Below are positions 1-5,348 of a DNA stretch of 11,270 bases, one piece after another. Made by a program: the position numbers and the translations under genes. The notes under the pieces are model-generated. The model did no database searches, was not told the origin of the DNA, and saw nothing but the letters and a program-made list of their open reading frames with translations. Positions within the stretch are counted from its first letter, which is position 1, and each line of letters starts with the position of its first letter. The DNA is from Aliicoccus sp041838435 (GTDB lineage Bacteria > Bacillota > Bacilli > Staphylococcales > Salinicoccaceae), in assembly GCA_041838435.1 (NCBI GenBank), contig JBGYPO010000053.1, positions 1-11,270 of the forward strand, written 5' to 3'.

Positions 1-1026
1 ACAATTTCGATACTGAATCATGCATTTGATGGAGAACAGCGTCGAGCGGCACTCAGCTGGTGGTCGATAGGTGCGTTCGGTGGTACTGGTTTAGCATCGC
101 TATTTGCGGGTCTAATTTCAACATATTTCTTTTGGCAGATCACATTTATTATTTCCATAATTATAGCTTTCGTCGCACTTTACTTATTGAAAGACTTGCG
201 AAAGATAAGATTTGTAAAAGGGGGCTCGAATGGCCGCTTTGATTTTATAGGTCTAGTCTTATTTACAGTATCGCTGGCAGCACTCAGCATATTCATCACA
301 CAAGGTGACAGCTGGGGATGGTTAAGTCCAATTTCTATCCTGCTTGCTGTCGTGACGATAATTACAGCAGTTATCTTCTTTAAATTTGAAAATACACAAA
401 AGACACCATTTTTAGATTTATCACTGTTCAGTAACAGAGCATACACAGGGGTAACCTTTGGTAACTTCTTATTAAATATGTCAGTCGGATCGATTGCGGT
501 ATTCAATGTCTATACACAAAGAAGCATGGGTATGACAGCGTTTGAGTCAGGACTCGTGACGCTGCCGTATGTGATTTTACTCTTGCTTCTAGTCCGGGTG
601 GGTGAGAAGAGTATCGCAAAATTTGGACCTAAGCGCGCGCTTGTTACGGCACCATTATTACTCTTAGTTGGTGTTGTATTCTTCTCAATGACATTCTTTG
701 ATGGTTGGCAATACATTTTAATTGCCGCGATCGGATTCGCATTCTTCGGAGCCGGGGTAGGGTTATTTGCCACACCTGCTTTAGATACAGCAGTTTCATC
801 ACTGCCTGAGGATAAAACGGGCGTCGCATCTGCAATTTTTAAAATGGCATCGACACTCGGGCAGGGTTTCGGTATCGCAATACTAATTTCTGCCTATACA
901 ATATTAAACGGTCAATTTGATATAGATATTGCAGCCAGCGGCACATTTATTGTGAATATGTTATTTGCCATAATTTCATTCTTATTCATCTGGAAATTCT
1001 TACCGAATCAACAGAAAAAAATCTAA
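1..1026 (+). CDS. NorB-like MFS multidrug efflux transporter, 14-TM DHA2 type (5' end missing)
   Basis: The frame is open from base 1 to TAA at 1024-1026, giving 341 visible codons, so the true start lies upstream of the window. A TTG near 187 is an internal leucine, not the start. About ten hydrophobic segments are visible (residues 18-40, 42-63, 80-101, and so on), ending in a short basic tail. That fits the last ten helices of a 14-TM DHA2 drug:H+ antiporter, with about four helices and 130 residues missing. The stretch WWSIGAFGGTGLASLFAG sits where the antiporter motif C falls and resembles the WSIGSWGGSG segment of S. aureus NorB. The segments RAYTG..GNFLLN and VRVGEK, and GVASAIFKMAS near the end, also match NorB/Tet38-type proteins as I remember them. 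Members export fluoroquinolones, tetracycline or other compounds, but substrate cannot be predicted here. No terminator is visible before aroD, so read-through is possible. Confidence 0.85.
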   Translation, partial: TISILNHAFDGEQRRAALSWWSIGAFGGTGLASLFAGLISTYFFWQITFIISIIIAFVALYLLKDLRKIRFVKGGSNGRFDFIGLVLFTVSLAALSIFITQGDSWGWLSPISILLAVVTIITAVIFFKFENTQKTPFLDLSLFSNRAYTGVTFGNFLLNMSVGSIAVFNVYTQRSMGMTAFESGLVTLPYVILLLLLVRVGEKSIAKFGPKRALVTAPLLLLVGVVFFSMTFFDGWQYILIAAIGFAFFGAGVGLFATPALDTAVSSLPEDKTGVASAIFKMASTLGQGFGIAILISAYTILNGQFDIDIAASGTFIVNMLFAIISFLFIWKFLPNQQKKI

Positions 1027-1051
1027 TATACACGAAATGGAATAAATACGG

Positions 1052-1087
1052 TATAATCCACATAATACATGTTGGCTGGAGGAGGAG
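1052..1087 (+). promoter_or_regulatory. Candidate -10 element and strong ribosome binding site for aroD
   Basis: A perfect TATAAT lies at 1052-1057 in the 68-bp gap between the exporter and aroD. No good -35 hexamer sits 16-18 bp upstream (TACACG at 17 bp), so the promoter is only a candidate. A purine-rich Shine-Dalgarno run, GGAGGAGGAG (1078-1087), lies 7 nt before the aroD ATG and fixes that start. Confidence 0.45.
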
Positions 1088-1094
1088 TGAAAGT

Positions 1095-1838
1095 ATGGAA
1101 ATCAAAAATGTAAAAATAGGTGAAGGTTCACCTAAGATTGTCGTGTCCTTTGTCGGTCATAACTTAGAAGAAATTAGGCGCGAGCTTGCTATTGCAATGA
1201 ACAACAAAGATAAGTTTGACATCATAGAGATTCGTGGTGATAGTTTTGAAACACTGAGTCATGAAGAGCATATTGAATGTGTGAACACAGTTATTAATGA
1301 ATTAACTGACGTACCGGTGCTGTACACATACCGCACGATTCAAGAGGGCGGTAAGGGCGGTAAAAGTGCAGCGGAATATGAAGCACTTCTCGCTCATGTG
1401 ATTGATCAATGTACCATTGATATTATTGATATTGAATTCTTTAAGTATGAGGATATTGTCGATCATTTGGTTAAGAAGGCGAAGGATAAAGATATCGTCG
1501 TACTTCTAAGTGTACACGATATGGAAGATACACCGCATTTCGAAGAAATGATGGCAACATACCAGGCGATGATTGCCCAGGGTGGGGAAATTTTAAAAAT
1601 TGCTTACATGCCTAAAAATGGACGCGACGTACTCAGCGTATTGAGTGCCGTTCATGATGCAAGGCAGGCATTCGATGTCCCAGTTGTTGGGATTTCGATG
1701 GGTGATACCGGTAGAATTACGCGTCTCGCTGGGGGCGTATTTGGCTCATGCCTGATGTATAGCTATTTAGAAGATGCAGCAGCAGAAGGTCAAGTCGATG
1801 CATATTTATTAAAACAAAACCTATCAAAGTTTGATTAG
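1095..1838 (+). CDS. aroD: 3-dehydroquinate dehydratase, type I (AroD)
   Basis: AroD dehydrates 3-dehydroquinate to 3-dehydroshikimate, the third step of the shikimate pathway to aromatic amino acids, in the cytosol. The class I enzyme uses a Schiff-base lysine. The 247-residue protein has the expected landmarks: EIRGDSFE at 45-52 (substrate-binding Glu46 and Arg48), YTYRT at 77-81, the catalytic histidine H141 in SVHDMEDTP, the Schiff-base lysine K168 in ILKIAYMP, and the C-terminal GISMGDTGRITRLAG block with R210. Length is close to the usual 235-255. The ATG at 1095 follows a strong Shine-Dalgarno sequence. The enzyme looks intact. Downstream come a palindromic repeat array and a bidirectional terminator rather than another shikimate gene, so aroD is a stand-alone unit, as in staphylococci. 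Confidence 0.95.
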   Translation: MEIKNVKIGEGSPKIVVSFVGHNLEEIRRELAIAMNNKDKFDIIEIRGDSFETLSHEEHIECVNTVINELTDVPVLYTYRTIQEGGKGGKSAAEYEALLAHVIDQCTIDIIDIEFFKYEDIVDHLVKKAKDKDIVVLLSVHDMEDTPHFEEMMATYQAMIAQGGEILKIAYMPKNGRDVLSVLSAVHDARQAFDVPVVGISMGDTGRITRLAGGVFGSCLMYSYLEDAAAEGQVDAYLLKQNLSKFD

Positions 1839-1839
1839 A

Positions 1840-1997
1840 AGACGTTTCGTGTGCGTCAGAGTGAAAAAATTCTGAGCTGCCGCACACACCGGGGCGTTTC
1901 GTGTGCGTCAGAGTGAAAAAATTCTGAGCTGCCGCACACACCGGGGCGTTTCGTGTGCGACAGACCGGAAAAACCTGAGTTGCCGCACACCAGACGT
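1840..1997. repeat. Three tandem imperfect-palindrome units, 52-bp period
   Basis: Units begin at 1843, 1895 and 1947. The first two (1843-1894 and 1895-1946) are identical over all 52 bp. The third (1947-1990) is diverged and one base shorter inside. Each contains a GTGTGCG...CGCACAC inverted repeat: 1849-1855/1881-1887, 1901-1907/1933-1939 and 1953-1959/1984-1990. In units 1 and 2 an inner TCAGA/TCTGA stem caps a loop of about 10 nt, leaving a one-sided 5-nt bulge (GCTGC). Unit 3 keeps the outer arms but only a short CAG/CTG inner stem. The array starts 2 nt after the aroD stop, and AGACGT occurs at both edges (1840-1845 and 1992-1997). The units look more G+C-rich than the surrounding intergenic DNA. 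They could be REP/BIME-like elements or structured 3' UTR RNA. I do not recognise a named family. Confidence 0.85.
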
Positions 1998-2023
1998 AAT
2001 CAATCACACTTACAACACAAACA

Positions 2024-2067
2024 AAAAAGGCTTTGAGATCTTAACATTAAGATCTCAAAGCCTTTTT
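2024..2067. terminator. Bidirectional rho-independent terminator between convergent aroD and the thioredoxin gene
   Basis: Perfectly complementary 21-nt arms at 2024-2044 and 2047-2067, with a 2-nt centre (effectively a larger loop), centred on GGCTTTGAGATC/GATCTCAAAGCC. The stem is flanked by an A-run on the left and a T-run on the right, so it gives a U-tract in both directions. It lies between the convergent aroD (+) and thioredoxin (-) genes and probably ends both transcripts. Confidence 0.9.
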
Positions 2068-2075
2068 ACTTTAAA

Positions 2076-2393
2076 CTATAGATTTTCACTTAAAAATGCT
2101 TCAACCTGTTCCGGTGTTTTTGCATCTCTGGAGTGTAGGTGTGCGAGTTTCTCACCGTTTTTAAATACGAGTAATGATGGAATACCCATCACTTCATTTT
2201 CTTCTGCAGCTGCTTCAACGTCATCGCGATTTAATTCATAGAATGTTGTATCCTCGAACTTCTCTAAAATCGGTGGAATGAAATGGTTGAGTACTGTGCA
2301 ATCCGGGCACCATCCTGCATAAAACTTAACGACAATTTTCTCGTCGCTGTCAATTGCTGATTTGTAACTTTCATAAGTTTCTAGTGCTTTCAT
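2076..2393 (-). CDS. Thioredoxin family protein (WCPDC active site)
   Basis: A 105-residue single-domain thioredoxin-fold protein with no signal peptide, so cytosolic. The active site is W28-C-P-D-C32 rather than the WCGPC of canonical TrxA, and the cis-proline is in GIPS (P72). Family members with WCPDC act as thiol-disulfide reductases, but the partner is not known here. The start is set by GAAAGAGGT (complement of 2401-2409), 7 nt upstream of the ATG. The gene is divergent from the ArsC/Spx-like gene across a 150-bp intergenic region. Staphylococci carry the same pair next to gcvH. The C-terminal half is acidic. It is unlikely to be the housekeeping trxA, given the motif and its context. 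Confidence 0.88.
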   Translation of the reverse strand: MKALETYESYKSAIDSDEKIVVKFYAGWCPDCTVLNHFIPPILEKFEDTTFYELNRDDVEAAAEENEVMGIPSLLVFKNGEKLAHLHSRDAKTPEQVEAFLSENL

Positions 2394-2419
2394 AAGTTTG
2401 ACCTCTTTCCAATGTTCTG

Positions 2420-2449
2420 ATTATCATTATGTTATCATGAACCAATCAA
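2420..2449 (-). promoter_or_regulatory. Candidate promoter of the thioredoxin gene
   Basis: On the minus strand TTGATT (complement of 2444-2449) is followed after 18 bp by GATAAT (complement of 2420-2425), about 30 nt upstream of the ATG. Spacing and hexamers fit a sigma-A promoter of moderate strength. AT-rich near-alternatives exist, so exact placement is uncertain. A Fur/PerR-like imperfect palindrome overlaps the -10 (see findings). Confidence 0.45.
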
Positions 2450-2480
2450 CAATCACAAAGTATTAAATTGCTATAACTGA

Positions 2481-2508
2481 TTTTAAATGGCTAATTTTAG
2501 GGTATAAT
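2481..2508 (+). promoter_or_regulatory. Candidate promoter of the ArsC/Spx-like gene
   Basis: A perfect TATAAT at 2503-2508 is preceded by a weak TTTTAA at 2481-2486 (16-bp spacer). It lies about 35 bp before the ATG at 2544, whose AGGAGG Shine-Dalgarno sequence is at 2533-2538. The -10 is convincing and the -35 poor, which would suit an activated or stress-dependent promoter. That last point is inference. Confidence 0.5.
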
Positions 2509-2543
2509 TATAGCGAATTCATATAGATACATAGGAGGTTAAC

Positions 2544-2900
2544 ATGATAACAGTATACGGATATAAAAAATGCAGTACCTGCACCAAGGCTAAAAAGTTT
2601 CTAACAGAAAAAGGTGCAGATGTGAACTTTATCGATATGGTGGAATCAACACCGTCTCACGAGGAATTAGCTGAGATTATCGGACGTTCAGATTATCCAA
2701 TCGATGACTTTTTTAACAAGCGCGGGAAAAAGTTTAAAGAACATGAGCTTGGGGATAAGCTACCTGGCATGAGTGATGACGAAAAGATTAAGGTACTCTC
2801 CACAGATGGCATGTTAATCAAACGCCCGTTTGTCGTTTCTGATGATGCTGTCATTCTGGGCTTTAAAGAAGATGCCTACGAAGAAAGTTTCAATCTATAA
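2544..2900 (+). CDS. ArsC/Spx-family protein (arsenate reductase-like, MgsR/YusI type)
   Basis: A 118-residue protein of the ArsC/Spx thioredoxin-fold family. The N-terminal redox pair is C10-S-T-C13 in YGYKKCSTCTKA. The family-typical stretches DFFNKRGKKF (55-64), LSTDGMLIKRPF (85-96, with R94-P95) and VILGFKEDAYEE (103-114) are all present. Spx and MgsR are RNA polymerase-binding regulators with CxxC switches, while other members are glutaredoxin-like enzymes, and sequence alone does not decide between them. The C-terminal 'GFKED' form is that of the uncharacterised staphylococcal 'arsenate reductase family protein' beside gcvH. Neither an ars operon nor a transporter is nearby, so arsenate detoxification is unlikely. 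The gene is divergent from the thioredoxin gene, a plausible functional partner. Confidence 0.85.
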   Translation: MITVYGYKKCSTCTKAKKFLTEKGADVNFIDMVESTPSHEELAEIIGRSDYPIDDFFNKRGKKFKEHELGDKLPGMSDDEKIKVLSTDGMLIKRPFVVSDDAVILGFKEDAYEESFNL

Positions 2901-2904
2901 ATGC

Positions 2905-2933
2905 TTGTATAAGGAATGAATAAATGAGATAAT
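2905..2933 (+). promoter_or_regulatory. Promoter of gcvH (extended -10)
   Basis: TTGTAT at 2905-2910 and GATAAT at 2928-2933 are separated by exactly 17 bp, and TGA directly precedes the -10 hexamer as an extended -10. It starts 4 nt after the stop of the upstream gene, so gcvH should have its own transcript as well as possible read-through. Confidence 0.6.
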
Positions 2934-2963
2934 CAAATCGTAAATACAAAGGAGGTTTTTCAC

Positions 2964-3344
2964 GTGGCAACACCAAAAGAATTAAAATATAGTAAAGACC
3001 ATGAATGGGTAAAAGTTGATGGAAACGTAGCGAGAATTGGCATCACGGCATTTGCACAATCTGAGCTTGGAGACATCGTGTTTGTTGAACTTCCAGAAGT
3101 GGATGATGAAATCGAATTAGACGAGTCTTTCGGTAACGTTGAATCAGTTAAGACAGTTTCGGAACTTTATGCACCATTATCTGGTAAAGTGGTCGCTGTT
3201 AACGAAGAGTTAGAAGACAGCCCTGAACTTGTCAACGAATCACCATATGAAGAAGCATGGATGATCGAAGTAGAATTATCCGACGAAACACAACTTGATA
3301 ACTTAATGGATGCAGACGCATACGACGAAATGACGAATGCATAA
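2964..3344 (+). CDS. gcvH: Glycine cleavage system H protein / lipoyl carrier (GcvH)
   Basis: GcvH is a small cytosolic carrier whose lipoyl-lysine arm shuttles the aminomethyl group in glycine cleavage. In low-G+C Gram-positives it is also the intermediate from which lipoyl groups are relayed to 2-oxoacid dehydrogenases. The 126-residue protein is full length. The lipoylation motif is ESVKTVSEL with K63. HEWV (13-16), GITAFAQSELGDIVFVELP and the C-terminal NESPYEEAWM are all typical. The start is GTG at 2964, fixed by AAAGGAGG (2948-2955) 8 nt upstream and by alignment with the family N-terminus. No gcvT or gcvP is adjacent, as in Staphylococcus, where gcvH stands alone. A strong hairpin terminator follows the stop. 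Confidence 0.96.
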   Translation: MATPKELKYSKDHEWVKVDGNVARIGITAFAQSELGDIVFVELPEVDDEIELDESFGNVESVKTVSELYAPLSGKVVAVNEELEDSPELVNESPYEEAWMIEVELSDETQLDNLMDADAYDEMTNA

Positions 3345-3349
3345 ATGAC

Positions 3350-3378
3350 ACTCTAGACAATTATGTCTAGAGTTTTTT
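3350..3378 (+). terminator. Rho-independent terminator of gcvH
   Basis: Perfect 10-bp stem ACTCTAGACA (3350-3359) / TGTCTAGAGT (3364-3373) with a 4-nt ATTA loop, followed by six T. It starts 5 nt after the gcvH stop and separates gcvH from the Toprim gene. Confidence 0.92.
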
Positions 3379-3423
3379 AAAACTATTTTCTAATTCAATA
3401 TACAATGATAGGTGGTTTTTATG

Positions 3424-3831
3424 ATGTATTTTTGCGATAAAGTGCTCATTGTTGAAGGTATAACAGATAAGCGAAGAGTCGAGGAAGTATTGATTGAGCC
3501 TGTTCAAATTATTTGTACGCATGGTACGATGGGGATTGAAAAGCTCGATGAAATTTTAGAGCAAGTAAATGACAATGATATTTACATCCTATCTGATGCG
3601 GATAAAGAAGGTCGTAACATTAGAAAATGGTTTAAAAAGCATTTAAGTGAGAGTACGCATATGTATATTGATCCAAAATTTAGTGAAGTTGCGAATTGTC
3701 CATTGGACTACCTGGCAAATGTATTAGATAGACATGGATTTTACGTCGATACCAGCTTAATTATGAGAGGCAAATATAGTAATGAAGAACGAATTAAATA
3801 CGAACGAGCTTACACAACTCATCCAATCTAA
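3424..3831 (+). CDS. Small Toprim-domain protein (RNase M5/DnaG-type fold)
   Basis: A 135-residue protein that is little more than a Toprim domain. It has the N-terminal catalytic-type glutamate in VLIVEGITDKRRV (E11), then the DxD motif in YILSDADKEG (D58, D60). Toprim domains bind Mg2+ and act in RNase M5, primases, topoisomerases and OLD nucleases. The closest resemblance is to RNase M5-like stand-alone proteins that staphylococci carry here. The true substrate is unknown, and this is probably not rnmV itself, which is longer. I start at ATG 3424, with AGGTGG at 3410-3415 8 nt upstream. ATG 3421 is an alternative, and the GTG at 3412 overlaps the Shine-Dalgarno sequence. Its last 50 nt overlap the next gene in another frame. 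Confidence 0.8.
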   Translation: MYFCDKVLIVEGITDKRRVEEVLIEPVQIICTHGTMGIEKLDEILEQVNDNDIYILSDADKEGRNIRKWFKKHLSESTHMYIDPKFSEVANCPLDYLANVLDRHGFYVDTSLIMRGKYSNEERIKYERAYTTHPI

Positions 3832-4111
3832 TCAACGTGTGATTATATTTGGGTACGCACCAATATGTGCGACTTGTGCAATCTCACATCGCATGTTGAA
3901 GATTGTTCAAGACACACTTAAGTTTAAATTCTACGAGATTGATTTGAATTATCACCAGGAATGGGTGCAGACACATCAAGTGATGTCAGCCCCAGCTCTG
4001 TTATTAATTGAGAACGGAAAAATAGTAGAACGTATCTATGCATTTAGAGATGTTGGATATTTATTTGAAAAATTAAAAATTTTTGTAGTTGACGAAAAAA
4101 ATTCCTGGTGA
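3782..4111 (+). CDS. Thioredoxin-like protein with CATC active site
   Basis: A 109-residue thioredoxin-fold protein with no signal peptide. The redox motif is C29-A-T-C32, preceded by isoleucine (APICATC) rather than the usual tryptophan. The cis-proline is in MSAPALL (P71), and strands VIIFGYA and FKFYEIDLN match a thioredoxin core. The ATG at 3782 lies 50 nt inside the Toprim gene. A GAGAGG at 3765-3770, 11 nt upstream, is the only Shine-Dalgarno candidate, and the fold needs residues from about position 8, so a later start would remove strand 1. The overlap suggests co-transcription and coupled translation with the Toprim gene. Its TGA stop forms part of the promoter for the next operon. 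Function is unknown beyond thiol redox. Confidence 0.8.
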   Translation: MKNELNTNELTQLIQSNQRVIIFGYAPICATCAISHRMLKIVQDTLKFKFYEIDLNYHQEWVQTHQVMSAPALLLIENGKIVERIYAFRDVGYLFEKLKIFVVDEKNSW

Positions 4112-4117
4112 TATAGT
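4089..4117 (+). promoter_or_regulatory. Promoter of the SAM riboswitch-metNPQ operon (extended -10)
   Basis: TTGACG at 4089-4094 and TATAGT at 4112-4117 have a 17-bp spacer. TGA at 4109-4111 makes an extended -10. This is the best sigma-A-type promoter in the window, with a predicted transcript start near 4124, just upstream of the S-box. The -35 and spacer lie inside the last codons of the upstream thioredoxin-like gene, and the TGN element is that gene's stop codon. Confidence 0.75.
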
Positions 4118-4146
4118 GGTCATCAACAAATTAAATATAGCTTTAA

Positions 4147-4303
4147 CTCTTATCAAGAGTGGTGGAGGGATGTGCCCTTTGAAGCCACGGCAACCGTCTT
4201 TAATGACAAGGTGCCAAGTCACTGTTATTTAATAACACAGATGAGAGGTTATTGTATTTATAATACAAACCTACTCATTTATCTAATTGAGTAGGTTTTT
4301 TTG
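4147..4303 (+). ncRNA. SAM-I (S-box) riboswitch leader of metNPQ
   Basis: The leader carries the S-box core in order: CTCTTATCAAGAG (4147-4159), GGTGGAGGGA (4161-4170), GAAGCCACGGCAACC (4181-4195), AAGGTGCCAA (4208-4217) and CAGATGAGAG (4238-4247). P1 pairs CTCTTATC (4147-4154) with GATGAGAG (4240-4247), including one G-U. Downstream, an antiterminator can form from TTGTAT (4252-4257) with ATACAA (4263-4268), plus AGGT/ACCT around it. It uses the left arm of the terminator (4267-4277). When S-adenosylmethionine binds, P1 forms, the antiterminator is lost and transcription stops. When SAM is low, the methionine importer is made. Confidence 0.95.
4267..4302 (+). terminator. Riboswitch-controlled intrinsic terminator
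   Basis: 11-bp stem AAACCTACTCA (4267-4277) / TGAGTAGGTTT (4288-4298) with a 10-nt loop and a T-run through 4302. It is mutually exclusive with the antiterminator helix 4246-4272. It ends about 20 nt before the metN start, the expected expression platform for an S-box. Confidence 0.92.
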
Positions 4304-4322
4304 TTGGAAAGGGGGCAATGCA

Positions 4323-5348
4323 TTGATCGAAATAAAAGATGTCTCAAAACGATTTCAATTAAAATCATCTGTTGTAGATGCTGTTGACAATGTGTCTCTT
4401 CAAGTTGATCCGGGTGAAATCTTCGGCATCATTGGTTATTCAGGCGCAGGAAAGTCCACTTTGATTCGTTTACTCAACGGACTTGAAACGACCACATCAG
4501 GAAATATCCGCATCGGTGATGACTATATCAATGCAATGAAAGGAAAAAAGCTCAGAAAGAAACGTCAAAAAGTATCTATGATTTTTCAGCACTTCAATCT
4601 GCTTTGGTCACGAACGGTTGAAGAAAACATTCGTTTTCCACTTGAAATAGCAGGTGTGAATCGTCATGAGCGTAATAAACGTGTGCAAGAGTTGATTGAC
4701 TTGGTCGGACTGACCGGACGGGAAAAATCTTATCCGAGCCAGCTCTCAGGCGGACAGAAACAGCGCGTCGGTATCGCAAGGGCTTTATCGAATGCACCGG
4801 AAGTGCTGTTATGTGACGAGGCAACGAGTGCACTTGACCCTGAGACAACAGACGAGGTGCTGGAGTTACTGCTCGATATACGAGATAAGCTGGGACTCAC
4901 AATCGTGCTTATCACGCATGAGATGCCGGTGATTCGTAAAATCTGTGACCGGGCAGCCGTAATGGAGAGTGGACGAGTTGTTGAAGTTGGGACAATCGAA
5001 CAGCTGTTTAAGCGACCGAAATCAGACGTTACAAAGCGCTTTGTGAAAGATGACTTAAAAGATGACGAAACAGATATTTCATATGCTGCTGTAAAAGAAC
5101 AATTTCCGAATGCAACGCTCGTTAAATTGTCATTTCTCGGTTCAGAGAGTAAAACGCCGATCGTGTCCAAGATTATTAAAAAGTATGACATCGATATGAA
5201 TATTATCGCGGGCTCAATCAAGCATGCACAGGATGAGAGTTTCGGTCATTTATACGTGACAATCGATACTGATGCACTAACCTTAGATGCGATTGAGACT
5301 GAATTGCTGCAGGAGAATGTGAGCCTGGAGGTTGAGCGCGATGGATAA
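4323..5348 (+). CDS. metN: Methionine ABC transporter ATP-binding protein (MetN)
   Basis: MetN is the ATPase of the MetNPQ (MUT family) importer for L- and D-methionine. The 341-residue protein has Walker A GYSGAGKST (38-46), Q-loop Q89 in MIFQHFNLLWSRTV, signature LSGGQKQRVG (141-150), Walker B VLLCDEATSALD (161-172) and H-loop H199. The C-terminal part (about 265-338) is the NIL/ACT-like domain, which in E. coli MetN binds methionine and inhibits transport. The start is TTG at 4323: AAAGGGGG (4308-4315) lies 7 nt upstream and the protein begins MIEIKDVSK, as in staphylococcal MetN. A more upstream TTG at 4287 falls in the riboswitch terminator. The end overlaps metP by 8 nt. Confidence 0.96.
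   Translation: MIEIKDVSKRFQLKSSVVDAVDNVSLQVDPGEIFGIIGYSGAGKSTLIRLLNGLETTTSGNIRIGDDYINAMKGKKLRKKRQKVSMIFQHFNLLWSRTVEENIRFPLEIAGVNRHERNKRVQELIDLVGLTGREKSYPSQLSGGQKQRVGIARALSNAPEVLLCDEATSALDPETTDEVLELLLDIRDKLGLTIVLITHEMPVIRKICDRAAVMESGRVVEVGTIEQLFKRPKSDVTKRFVKDDLKDDETDISYAAVKEQFPNATLVKLSFLGSESKTPIVSKIIKKYDIDMNIIAGSIKHAQDESFGHLYVTIDTDALTLDAIETELLQENVSLEVERDG

Noticed and set aside
1843..1990. CRISPR array
   Set aside because: Only three units, and in the first two the whole 52-bp period is identical, so there are no unique spacers. No cas genes nearby.
1840..1997. Insertion sequence or MITE with AGACGT target duplication
   Set aside because: The flanking hexamer may just be part of the inter-unit spacer (the GGGGCGT and AGACGT regions align), there are no longer terminal inverted repeats and no transposase. 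Kept only as a remark.
1717..2241. Open frames on both strands across the tandem repeats (minus 1717-2007, plus 1903-2241)
   Set aside because: They cover aroD, the palindromic units, the terminator and the antisense of the thioredoxin gene. The repeated peptide stretches simply mirror the 52-bp repeat. No Shine-Dalgarno sequence or family match.
2544..2900. True arsenate reductase of an ars operon
   Set aside because: No arsR, arsB or acr3 nearby. The protein is of the Spx/MgsR-like branch and lies in the conserved gcvH neighbourhood.
4287..4322. N-terminal extension of MetN to the TTG at 4287
   Set aside because: That codon lies in the riboswitch terminator stem and has no ribosome binding site. 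TTG 4323 has a good Shine-Dalgarno sequence and matches the family N-terminus.
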